Source: Betaproteobacteria bacterium (GTDB lineage Bacteria; Pseudomonadota; Gammaproteobacteria; Burkholderiales; Burkholderiaceae_C). Taken from it: DNA of 15,977 bases. Position 1 is the first letter of the stretch; each line of letters begins with the position of its first letter. The stretch covers positions 1-15,977 of the forward strand of contig RFWA01000019.1 in assembly GCA_009922295.1 (NCBI GenBank). The letters are read 5' to 3'. Made by a program: the position numbers and the translations under genes. A model generated the notes under the pieces. The model searched no databases. It worked only from the letters and a program-made list of their open reading frames with translations, and was not told the origin of the DNA. Shown here one piece after another: positions 1-6,755 of this stretch.

Positions 1-173
1 CTTGAGTTAGCCCGCTGCAGCAGTCGGGCTGTCAAGGCCAGGTCGGTGCTGATGAGCTGGTTGACTTTTCGCAGGTTGGGTTCCGCCTGGTCGAGTTCGC
101 TCAGCAGCAAGGCCACCACCCTCGGAATGCTGGGCAGCACGAATTGAATGGCGAGCAGCTCGGCGAGTGGCAT
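1..173 (-). CDS. HDOD domain protein, N-terminal part (runs off left edge)
   Basis: Only the first 57 codons are inside the window. Reading leftwards from an ATG at 173, the protein shows the start of an HDOD domain: a LPSIPRVV motif, a helix with ELDQAEPNLRKV, then LISTDLALTARLLQRANS. This matches the HDOD pattern 'LP.LP.vv..l..l......l..iI..DPaLta.lLr.aNS', although the usual Pro of 'DPALTA' is Leu here. HDOD proteins are non-catalytic relatives of HD phosphohydrolases, often joined to signalling or kinase domains; what follows here cannot be seen. No in-frame ATG lies between 173 and the tex stop, so the start is clear, although its Shine-Dalgarno is weak. The gene begins 11 bp after tex and is probably co-transcribed with it. 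Confidence 0.8.
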   Translation of the reverse strand, partial: MPLAELLAIQFVLPSIPRVVALLLSELDQAEPNLRKVNQLISTDLALTARLLQRANS

Positions 174-184
174 GGTGGCACGGG

Positions 185-2476
185 TCAAGCTTGCTTGAGC
201 TTCATGGTCAGGGCAATGCGCTTGCGGGCTGCATCAACTTCGAGCACCTGCACACGAACAATATCGCCGGTCTTGACCACGGTATGCGGGTCAGTCACAA
301 ACTTGTGGCTCAGCTGGCTGACATGCACCAGCCCGTCCTGGTGAACGCCCAGGTCAACAAAGGCGCCAAAAGCCGCCACGTTGCTGACGGTGCCTTCGAG
401 CACCATGCCCGGCTTGAGGTCTGACAGGCTCTGCACCCCGTCGGTGAGCCGGGCCACCTTGAAATCGGGGCGGGGATCACGCCCCGGCTTTTCCAGCTCG
501 CCCAAGATATCGCGCACGGTGATCACGCCAAATTGGGCGTTGGCGAACATCTCCGGCTTCAGGCCCTTGAGCCGGTCGGCGTGGCCCATCAGGTCACCGA
601 CGCCCTGCCCTGTGCGGACCATGATCTGCTGCACCACAGGGTAGGTTTCCGGGTGAACACCGGTTTGGTCCAGTGGGTTGTCGCCACCACGGATGCGTAA
701 AAAACCGGCGCTTTGCTCAAAGGTCTTGTTGCCCAAGCCACTCACCTGCAGCAGTTGCTGGCGGTTGGCAAAAGCGCCGTGGGTGTCACGCCAGTGAACC
801 ACGGCACGGGCCACATGCCGCGACAGGCCCGAGACCCGCGCCAGCAGGGGCTCGCTGGCGGTGTTCAGGTCCACGCCCACCGCGTTCACACAGTCTTCCA
901 CCACCGCGTCCAGCGTGCGCGCCAGCTCACCCTGGTTGACGTCGTGCTGGTACTGGCCCACCCCAATGGCTTTGGGTTCTATCTTGACCAGCTCGGCCAG
1001 CGGGTCCTGCAGCCGGCGCGCAATGCTGGCGGCGCCACGCAGGCTCACGTCGACGTCGGGCATTTCTTGCGAGGCAAATTCACTGGCCGAATAGACGGAC
1101 GCGCCGGCTTCACTCACCACCACCTTGTCGATATGGCGGTCGGCGCGGCCGGCCAGCTGCGCGATCAACTCGCCTGCCAGCTTGTCGGTTTCGCGGCTGG
1201 CCGTGCCGTTGCCAATGGCGATCAGGGTCACGCCGTGGCGTTCGCACAGACCGGCGAGCGCGTGCAGCGCGCCGTCCCAATCGCGCCGGGGTTCGTGCGG
1301 AAACACGGTGGCCGTGGCAACCAGCTTGCCAGTGGCATCCACCACAGCCACTTTGACGCCGGTTCGGATGCCCGGGTCCAGCCCCATCACCACCCGTGGG
1401 CCAGCAGGTGCGGCCAGCAGCAGATCACGCAGGTTGTGGGCAAACACCTTGATCGCCACCTGCTCGGCCTCTTCGCGCAGGCGGGCCAGCAGGTCGCGTT
1501 CGATCGAGAGGCTGAGCTTGACGCGCCAGGTCCAGGCCACGCATTTGCGCAGGAAATCGTCGCCCGGTCGACCCTGGTGCCGCCAGCCCAGGTGCAGCGC
1601 GATCCGCGCCTCAGCCAGCGAAACCACAGGCGTCGCTCTCTTTTTTATAGCTACATCGCCTTGCTGGACGGGGGCTGGAGCCACTTCTGGCTCTGGAACC
1701 GCCAGCCGGGCGTCGAGCAATTCCAGGGCACGACCGCGCAACACGGCCAGCGCCCGGTGAGAGGGCACACGCCCGATCGGCTCGTCGTAGTCAAAATAAT
1801 CGCGGAACTTGGCCACCTCGGCCTGGTTGGCGTCGCAGCCCTCACGCAGCCGGCTCTGAAAGACACCTTCTTGCCACAGCCATTGGCGCAGTTCCTGCAG
1901 CAAGGTGGCTTGGTCAGCCCAGCGTTCACTCAGAATATCGCGCACCCCGTCCAGCACCGCCGCGACGCTGGTGAAGTCGTCGCCAGCCTCGTTTTTGTCG
2001 GGTTGCACATAAGCCACGGCCTGGTCCTGGGGCGACAGCGCGGGGTCAGACCACAGCAGGTCAGCCAGTGGCTCAAGCCCGGCTTCGCGGGCAATCTGGC
2101 CTTTGGTTCGCCGCTTTTGCTTGAAGGGCAGGTACAGGTCTTCCAGCGCCTGCTTGGTGGCGGCCCCGTGCAGGGCTGCCAAGAGGCTGGGCGTCATCTT
2201 GCCCTGCTCTTCAATGCTCTGCACCACGGCCTGCAGCCGGGCATGCAGTTCCCGCAGGTAGCTCAGCCGGGCCTCCAGCTCGCGCAGCTGAATGTCGTCC
2301 AGGCCGCCTGTGGCCTCCTTGCGGTAACGGGCAATGAAGGGGACGGTGGCGCCACCGTCGAGCAGGTCTACCGCGACCTGCACCTGGGCCGGGCTCACCC
2401 GAATTTCCGAGGGAGTGGTCTGGCGCACAAGCTGGCGCCGCTGGGAGAAAAAATTTGAGAGCGGGAAGTGTGCCAT
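185..2476 (-). CDS. tex: Tex, RNA-binding transcription accessory protein (S1 domain)
   Basis: A Tex-family cytoplasmic protein that binds nucleic acid and affects transcription; named from toxin-gene expression in Bordetella. Numbered from the ATG at 2476 (763 aa), the order is typical. The Tex N-terminal helical region has the signature GATVPFIARYRKE near 43-54. A YqgF/RNase H-like fold starts at VVMGLDPGIRTG near 362-373. Helix-hairpin-helix motifs lie near 538-594 (NTASEPLLARVSGL and LLQVSGLGNKTFEQS). A C-terminal S1 domain near 690-760 carries GTVSNVAAFGAFVDLG and DGLVHVSQ. The length is usual for the family. The ORF stays open upstream to a TTG at 2524, and a GTG lies inside at 2428; 2476 is the only ATG ahead of the conserved region, and none of the three has a strong Shine-Dalgarno. 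A segment of about 25 residues near 261-285, between conserved blocks, looks inserted. Confidence 0.93.
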   Translation of the reverse strand: MAHFPLSNFFSQRRQLVRQTTPSEIRVSPAQVQVAVDLLDGGATVPFIARYRKEATGGLDDIQLRELEARLSYLRELHARLQAVVQSIEEQGKMTPSLLAALHGAATKQALEDLYLPFKQKRRTKGQIAREAGLEPLADLLWSDPALSPQDQAVAYVQPDKNEAGDDFTSVAAVLDGVRDILSERWADQATLLQELRQWLWQEGVFQSRLREGCDANQAEVAKFRDYFDYDEPIGRVPSHRALAVLRGRALELLDARLAVPEPEVAPAPVQQGDVAIKKRATPVVSLAEARIALHLGWRHQGRPGDDFLRKCVAWTWRVKLSLSIERDLLARLREEAEQVAIKVFAHNLRDLLLAAPAGPRVVMGLDPGIRTGVKVAVVDATGKLVATATVFPHEPRRDWDGALHALAGLCERHGVTLIAIGNGTASRETDKLAGELIAQLAGRADRHIDKVVVSEAGASVYSASEFASQEMPDVDVSLRGAASIARRLQDPLAELVKIEPKAIGVGQYQHDVNQGELARTLDAVVEDCVNAVGVDLNTASEPLLARVSGLSRHVARAVVHWRDTHGAFANRQQLLQVSGLGNKTFEQSAGFLRIRGGDNPLDQTGVHPETYPVVQQIMVRTGQGVGDLMGHADRLKGLKPEMFANAQFGVITVRDILGELEKPGRDPRPDFKVARLTDGVQSLSDLKPGMVLEGTVSNVAAFGAFVDLGVHQDGLVHVSQLSHKFVTDPHTVVKTGDIVRVQVLEVDAARKRIALTMKLKQA
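1622..1696 (+). repeat. Short dispersed-repeat-like segment absorbed in frame into tex
   Basis: Plus-strand DNA here has a T-rich stretch, then TATAGCTACATCGCC and GGACGGGGGCTGGAGCC. That layout (ATAGCTAC, a CGC core, then ACGGGnGCTnGAGC about 20 bases on) resembles small intergenic repeats I recall as common in Comamonadaceae genomes. In tex it encodes a low-complexity linker (PEPEVAPAPVQQ..., then KKRATPVVS) between conserved blocks, and it keeps the reading frame. The ACGGGGnCTGnAGC tail recurs in the GST gene at 8335-8403. The family assignment is from memory and is not proven here. Confidence 0.4.
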
Positions 2477-2546
2477 AGCGCATGGCTGGGCCCTGGGGCC
2501 CTGTGGCTTGGGCTCAGCAGTCAAACGCGGCAGTGGCTGCAGGATG

Positions 2547-2578
2547 ACCGCGCTGTCAGAAAAAACCTGACACGCGGT
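2547..2578. promoter_or_regulatory. Long inverted repeat in the tex / FeeM divergent spacer
   Basis: ACCGCG, a single C, then TGTCAG, loop AAAAAAC, then CTGACA and CGCGGT. This is a 12-bp stem broken only by one unpaired C, with an A-rich loop (T-rich on the minus strand). It sits about 70 bp upstream of the tex ATG and 120 bp upstream of the FeeM-like gene. It could be a hairpin in the tex leader or an operator for a dimeric regulator. It has no trailing T-run that would make it a clear terminator. Its role is inferred only from position. Confidence 0.4.
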
Positions 2579-2697
2579 TTAGCCGACGGCTGACTGTGGA
2601 TTTTGGAAGGGCTCAATACAGTCAATTCCAGGCTGAAACGACAAGGCCGTATTGCCGGCCCAAACGTCACAACCCACTTAGAGAAAGCAAACCCGCC

Positions 2698-3483
2698 ATG
2701 TTTGAATCAATGACCCCTGCCCCCGTTGTCGCCCACGCGTTGGGACGGATGCCGCCCATGCGACATCGCGAAGCACGGCACACCGGTATGACCGAGGAGG
2801 TGCTGCCCTTCACCCTGCGGCTGGTCCGCACCCCGGCGCAATTGGCCAAGGCCGTTCAGATTCGGCACAGTGCCTACGCCAGGCATTTGCCCGACTTTGC
2901 CCAAACCCTCAAAGAGCCCGAGTCGGCAGACGCTGAAGACGGTGTGGTGGTTCTGCTGGCTCAATCCAAGCTGGACGGCTCAGCCCTTGGAACCATGCGG
3001 ATCCAGAGCAATGAATTCAAACCCCTGTGCCTGGAGCAGTCGGTCGACCTTCCTGCAGAGATGAGCTCGCGTCGCCTGGCTGAGGCGACCCGGCTCGCTG
3101 TGACCAGTGACAAGGTCGGCCGGCTGGTGAAGGCGGTGCTGTTCAAGGCCTATTTCCTTCACTGCCAAAACACGGCAGTCGACTGGATGGTGATCGCTGG
3201 TCGCTCGCCGATCGACCGTCAATACGACCGCCTGCTGTTTGAAGATGTGTTTCCAGGCATGGGCTATATCCCGCTGCGCCATGCTGGCAACTTGCCGCAC
3301 CGCGTGATGTCGTTTCACATCGACTCGGCCAAGCGGCGCTGGGCGGCCGTCAATCACCCCATGCTGGACTTCATGTGCCACACCCACCATCCCGACATCG
3401 AGCTTGACCTGGCTGATCTGTCTCGCAGCGGACAGACACACCGGCTGTCGATGCTGGGCGGCGGCGGCTACTTGCAAAGCTAG
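2698..3483 (+). CDS. FeeM-like N-acyl amino acid synthase (GNAT/autoinducer-synthase fold)
   Basis: A 261-aa soluble protein resembling the FeeM family, acyltransferases related to GNATs and acyl-homoserine lactone synthases. Characterised members move an acyl chain from acyl-ACP to an amino acid such as tyrosine. Visible family features are LRLVRTPAQLAKAVQIRHSAY at about 40-60 (the fold's first strand and helix), LGTMRIQ near 97-103, and EATRLAV at 129-135, matching the conserved 'E..RLaV' strand. VFPGMGY then lies near 184-190. The ATG at 2698 has GAGAAAG upstream; the frame also stays open to a GTG at 2596, but that extra sequence looks unlike protein. No signal peptide or membrane segment is visible. 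The acyl acceptor cannot be told from the sequence. It precedes a c-di-GMP sensor gene on the same strand by 268 bp, probably on a separate transcript. Confidence 0.72.
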   Translation: MFESMTPAPVVAHALGRMPPMRHREARHTGMTEEVLPFTLRLVRTPAQLAKAVQIRHSAYARHLPDFAQTLKEPESADAEDGVVVLLAQSKLDGSALGTMRIQSNEFKPLCLEQSVDLPAEMSSRRLAEATRLAVTSDKVGRLVKAVLFKAYFLHCQNTAVDWMVIAGRSPIDRQYDRLLFEDVFPGMGYIPLRHAGNLPHRVMSFHIDSAKRRWAAVNHPMLDFMCHTHHPDIELDLADLSRSGQTHRLSMLGGGGYLQS

Positions 3484-3528
3484 ACCGGCGGCACCCTTGC
3501 TACGCCTGACAGGGCGAAGGAAATAACA

Positions 3529-3552
3529 GGTAGCACATCATGTTGTGCTGCC
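3529..3552 (+). terminator. Candidate terminator hairpin after the FeeM-like gene
   Basis: GGTAGCACA, loop TCATGT, then TGTGCTGCC: a 9-bp stem with one G-T wobble, 45 bp past the stop codon. A T-rich stretch (GTTGTTTTT) follows only about 20 bp later, so this is not a textbook intrinsic terminator. The position between the two plus-strand genes supports a role in transcription stop or RNA 3'-end protection. Confidence 0.4.
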
Positions 3553-3603
3553 AACCCAATGATTTATATGTTGTTTTTAGCTGACGCGAGTAGGTAATTT
3601 TGC

Positions 3604-3632
3604 TTGTCAGCGCATCTTGAGGAGGTTATGTT
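3604..3632 (+). promoter_or_regulatory. Candidate sigma-70 promoter of the GGDEF/EAL gene
   Basis: TTGTCA (-35, five of six consensus bases), exactly 17 bp, then TATGTT (-10, four of six). It lies in the most AT-rich part of the 268-bp spacer and would give a leader of about 110 bases. That leader contains a small hairpin (GCCTG, loop CAAT, CAGGC, at 3680-3693). No c-di-GMP riboswitch core was recognised in the leader. Confidence 0.35.
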
Positions 3633-3751
3633 CTAGGCATTCAGAAAACATTTGGCGTCAAAAGAGCCTTGTCCTGCCAGCCTGCAATCAGGCGGGCCAG
3701 CGAACAGCCAGACGCCTAACAGATGAGCACCCGGGAGGGTGAAGACACAAA

Positions 3752-5875
3752 ATGCCCCTGTCACTGGCACTTGTCCGGACCCGATTGGAACGTTACGGCC
3801 GCAAGAACGAAGCCCTGCTGCACATTTTTTCGTGTTACGCCCTGCCCGTTTTCATTGGGCTGACGTCGCTGCTGGCTGTGTTTTTTTGGCAGTCGCAATT
3901 TTTGTCATCCGAGGCCCAGCGTGTTGACATCAAGGTGATCCGGCAAACGGCCGACACGACCGAGCCGCAACAGGCCCTGCCGCGACTGCAGGGCAACGAC
4001 TTCACCGCGTTTCATGACACCCAGCTCTCCGAACAGCCGTTTTGGCTTTACCTGCCAGTGCCTGCCAGCGCCCGGCAGACCGACCGAACCATAGAATTCC
4101 CGTCGCGGCACACCATGGACATCACGTGCTGGGACGCTGGCAACTACCGGCTGCTGGGCACTGGCAGCCGGACCGGCGCGACCGGTCTGGTGTCGGCTGT
4201 CAAGTCAGGCTTTGCCCTGCGCTTGGGGCCAGAGGTCAGCGGCAATGCCGTGTTGTGCCGCACCAAGGCCATCGGGCCGGCGCGCATCACGGCCCTGAAC
4301 TGGAAAACCACAGACTTGCAAACCTCGGTCCAGGAGTTCCAACGCAAAGCCGGCCTGCTGGATGGCGGCATTTTGGTGCTGGCCCTGTTCGTTCTTGTTA
4401 CTGCCGTCATCAATCGCAATGGGCTGTACCTGCTGTTCGCCGCCTGGCTGGTCCTCAACTTGCGCATGGCAGCCTTGTCTGGCGGATGGGACACCCAGTG
4501 GCTGGGCTATGTCGTGCCGTACGAGTGGCTGGTCCAGGGCCGGCTGGTGACCATCACTCTGTTTTATATGTTGACGTTGACGCTGTTTACCTCGCTGTTC
4601 AAGGACGATCTGCCGGCCATTGGGCACAAAGCGATGGTCCGGCTGGCGCAGTGGTCCTGTTTCCCCCTCTTGGCGCTGTCGCTGGCCATGCCGTTTGCCG
4701 CCTTCCTGCCGATCATGTGGGGCGTCACAGGCATTGGCATTGGCATGCTGGTGTTTCTGATGGTGCGTGTGTTGCAAAAAACGAGATCGCAGGTCGCCAT
4801 CTGGTACACAGCAGCCATCACAGTCACGCTGATTTCCAGTTTTTACGAGGTGATTGCGGCGGCTCTGGGCATCAAGGGGCTGATTGGCTCGGTCAACAGC
4901 GTCACGGCGGCGCTGTCGTCGAGTCTGCTGACGGCACTGGCCATTGCGCAACAGATGCGACAGGAACACGAGGAGCGAGTCGCCGTTCAGGCTGAGCTGC
5001 AGCACACCTTTGAGGCCATGCCCATCGGCCTGTTCACGCTGGACCTGGAGGGACGCTTTCTGAGCGCCAACCCGGCGCTGATGGGCATGCTGGGTCGCCG
5101 TGTTTTGACCGACGGCAGCAACAGTTGGCACCAGTATTTCGAGGCCGGGGCCTGGACGCAGCTGCACCAGATGGTGCATGCCAAGCGGGAGGCAGGGCAA
5201 GAGGCGACTGCGCCGGCAACACCGCCGGGCTTCGGAGCGTCCGTGCCGCCTCTGGCCTCCGGCGCCGCAATGAACGAACTGGAGATCAAGGGCCGCAGTG
5301 CGTCTGGCGCGCTCAGCACCAAGCGCTTTCTGGTCAAGGCCACGCTGGCGCGCGACAAAATTGAAGGCTCGCTCCAGGATGTCACCGAGAAGTCAAAGGC
5401 GACGGAAGACCTGTACTTTCTGGCCAACCATGACTCCCTGACCAAAGTACTGAACCGCCGTGGCATCGAGCGGGTGCTCAATGGCGCCATCCAGGAGTTG
5501 TCGGGCAAGCGGGCCATGGGGCTGGCTTACCTGGACCTGGACCGGTTCAAGCTGATCAACGACCTGTTTGGCCATGGCGTAGGCGATGAGGTCTTGCAGC
5601 AGGTTTGCAAACGCGTCACCGACATGTTGCCGAGTGACATCAAGTTTGGGCGGGTCGGCGGCGATGAGTTTGTGATTGTGTTTCGGGATACCCCAATAGC
5701 CATGGCCTCCCACATGTGCCAGGGCATTGTGGCGACGCTGGCATGGCCTTCAAAGACGCCATTTCCACCGCCGACCGGGCCTGCCGGCAGGCTAAAGCGG
5801 CCAACAGCGGTGGCTTGGTCGTGTATGAAAAATATGCCTTGGCGTTCCAGCAGCACGAGGCCGAGCTCAAACTGA
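3752..5875 (+). CDS. 5' fragment: membrane sensor, PAS and truncated GGDEF domain
   Basis: Starts at an ATG with GGGAGGG 12 bases upstream. Order: a hydrophobic anchor near 29-47 (ALPVFIGLTSLLAVFFW); a periplasmic region of about 140 residues with FHDTQLSEQPFWLYLPV, like 7TMR-DISM extracellular sensor domains; a seven-helix membrane block near 203-400; a PAS-like domain from about 414 (EAMPIGLFTLDLEGRFLSAN) with an Ala/Pro/Gly-rich stretch near 484-505. The GGDEF domain follows from about 557 (LANHDSLTKVLNRRG, LDLDRFKLINDLFGH, RVGGDEF at 634-640). No RxxD product-inhibition site sits at the usual place before GGDEF. After residue 663 the frame is nonsense (Pro/Lys/Arg-rich) up to the stop at 5875. 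Cyclase activity is probably lost, since the C-terminal part of the fold is gone. Confidence 0.8.
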   Translation: MPLSLALVRTRLERYGRKNEALLHIFSCYALPVFIGLTSLLAVFFWQSQFLSSEAQRVDIKVIRQTADTTEPQQALPRLQGNDFTAFHDTQLSEQPFWLYLPVPASARQTDRTIEFPSRHTMDITCWDAGNYRLLGTGSRTGATGLVSAVKSGFALRLGPEVSGNAVLCRTKAIGPARITALNWKTTDLQTSVQEFQRKAGLLDGGILVLALFVLVTAVINRNGLYLLFAAWLVLNLRMAALSGGWDTQWLGYVVPYEWLVQGRLVTITLFYMLTLTLFTSLFKDDLPAIGHKAMVRLAQWSCFPLLALSLAMPFAAFLPIMWGVTGIGIGMLVFLMVRVLQKTRSQVAIWYTAAITVTLISSFYEVIAAALGIKGLIGSVNSVTAALSSSLLTALAIAQQMRQEHEERVAVQAELQHTFEAMPIGLFTLDLEGRFLSANPALMGMLGRRVLTDGSNSWHQYFEAGAWTQLHQMVHAKREAGQEATAPATPPGFGASVPPLASGAAMNELEIKGRSASGALSTKRFLVKATLARDKIEGSLQDVTEKSKATEDLYFLANHDSLTKVLNRRGIERVLNGAIQELSGKRAMGLAYLDLDRFKLINDLFGHGVGDEVLQQVCKRVTDMLPSDIKFGRVGGDEFVIVFRDTPIAMASHMCQGIVATLAWPSKTPFPPPTGPAGRLKRPTAVAWSCMKNMPWRSSSTRPSSN

Positions 5876-6741
5876 TTTCCCAGTTGTCTACCAGTTCGGC
5901 CACAGCGGGGCTTTACCTGGAAATGCAGCCCATCATGTCGCTGACCGCGCCCTATGAATCCCTGAACTTTGAAGTCCTGCTGCGGATGAAAGACCCGGAG
6001 GGCAATGTGGTGCCCACCGAGCGCCTGATCACTGCAGCGGAGGCCAGTGGCCGCATGGCGGTGATCGACCGGTGGGTACTGACTACGACCTTGGCCTGGC
6101 TGGACCAGCACCAGGAACGGCTGAAAAACACCCGCTTTGTTTGCATGAACCTGAGCGGCGCCTCGCTCAACGACGAGAAGTTCCTGCAGGACGTGTACGA
6201 ATTGCTGGAGAAAAACCGGCACATCGTGGGCCTGCTTTGCCTGGAGATCACGGAGAGCGTGGCCCTGCACGACCTGGACAACACCCGCACCTTTGTCAAC
6301 AAGATCAGGCGAATCGGGGCCCGGGTGGCGCTGGATGACTTTGGCGCGGGTTACACCTCTTTTTCTTACCTGAAGTTGATCACCGCTGACCTGCTCAAGA
6401 TCGACGGCAGTTTCATCGTCAACATGAACCAGCACCCGGCCAATATCGCCATCGTCGAGGCCATCGTGAATCTGGCCAAGAACCTGGGCATGAAAGTGAT
6501 CGCCGAGTGGGCCGAGGACAGGGCGACGGTGCAAACCCTGATCGAGATTGGTGTGGATTATGTGCAGGGCTATGTGGTGTCGCGCTCACAACACCCAGAC
6601 AATATGCTGCTGGCCACGTCATCAGCCGGGTTCATCAAGGACGACGAGCTCACGCTGATGATGAACCAGATTGGCAAAGCCGAGCAGGCGCTGAATCAGG
6701 TTGACCTGTTTTCCGAGGCATCAGGCAGCCGCCTGCATTAA
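5716..6741 (+). CDS. 3' fragment: EAL (c-di-GMP phosphodiesterase) domain
   Basis: This frame opens at a GTG (5716); an ATG follows at 5743. Neither has a visible Shine-Dalgarno, so separate translation is doubtful. It starts with the last GGDEF helix (DAISTADRACRQAKAA) and continues into a complete EAL domain. The signature is EVL (86-88, normally EAL) in NFEVLLRMKDPEG. The metal and substrate residues can be placed at N145, E177 in LEITES, D207-D208 in LDDFGAGYTSF, K228 in LLKID, E264 and E267 in IAEWAED (normally AEGVE), and Q284 in YVQGY. So the domain looks able to hydrolyse c-di-GMP if it is made. A short acidic tail of about 40 residues follows. The gene meets the minus-strand SDR gene tail to tail, with 14 bp between stops. 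Confidence 0.75.
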   Translation: MPGHCGDAGMAFKDAISTADRACRQAKAANSGGLVVYEKYALAFQQHEAELKLISQLSTSSATAGLYLEMQPIMSLTAPYESLNFEVLLRMKDPEGNVVPTERLITAAEASGRMAVIDRWVLTTTLAWLDQHQERLKNTRFVCMNLSGASLNDEKFLQDVYELLEKNRHIVGLLCLEITESVALHDLDNTRTFVNKIRRIGARVALDDFGAGYTSFSYLKLITADLLKIDGSFIVNMNQHPANIAIVEAIVNLAKNLGMKVIAEWAEDRATVQTLIEIGVDYVQGYVVSRSQHPDNMLLATSSAGFIKDDELTLMMNQIGKAEQALNQVDLFSEASGSRLH

Positions 6742-6747
6742 GGCGGC
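6728..6747. terminator. Hairpin between convergent genes (EAL / SDR)
   Basis: GCCGCCT, loop GCATTA, AGGCGGC: a perfect 7-bp GC-rich stem at the tail-to-tail junction, with the plus-strand stop codon TAA at the end of the loop. It could slow or stop polymerase from both sides, but no T-run follows on either strand. Weak candidate. Confidence 0.35.
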
Positions 6748-6755
6748 GACCGACG

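Larger units (their letters stand above)
3752..6741 (+). pseudogene. Broken 7TM-PAS-GGDEF-EAL c-di-GMP sensor gene (deletion plus frameshift)
   Basis: Two overlapping reading frames together make one multidomain sensor. The first frame reads well up to codon CTG at 5738-5740, inside the GGDEF domain (ending GIVATL). Homology resumes at once in the -1 frame with GMAFKDAISTADRACRQAK, the end of a GGDEF domain, and runs on into EAL. From the F of GGDEF to the final 'AD..' helix there are about 35 residues, where the family usually has about 60. So roughly 27 codons plus one base (n = 1 mod 3) are missing. This is a deletion and not a simple one-base error. The two halves are described separately. 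Confidence 0.75.

Noticed and set aside
713..2458. A 581-codon open frame on the plus strand opposite tex
   Set aside because: It mirrors a highly conserved Tex gene in GC-rich DNA. Its translation is rich in Gln, His and Arg with no recognisable domain, which is typical of an antisense shadow.
2596..2697. N-terminal extension of the FeeM-like gene from GTG 2596
   Set aside because: The extra 34 residues look unlike protein and there is no ribosome binding site. ATG 2698 has GAGAAAG upstream.
3619..3635. Mini-gene with GGAGG followed by ATG TTC TAG in the leader region
   Set aside because: Only two bases separate the Shine-Dalgarno-like sequence from the ATG, and the site overlaps the candidate -10 element.
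3633..3751. c-di-GMP riboswitch in the sensor leader
   Set aside because: I looked for the GEMM core motifs and did not find them; only one small hairpin is present.
4205..5200. A 331-codon minus-strand frame opposite the sensor gene
   Set aside because: Its composition is Gln/Arg/His-rich and low in complexity, and the plus strand carries clear membrane and PAS sequence there.
5716..5875. Programmed -1 frameshifting as the reason for the split sensor gene
   Set aside because: A slip would still leave about 27 GGDEF residues missing, and no convincing slippery heptamer lies before the break. A deletion explains both facts.
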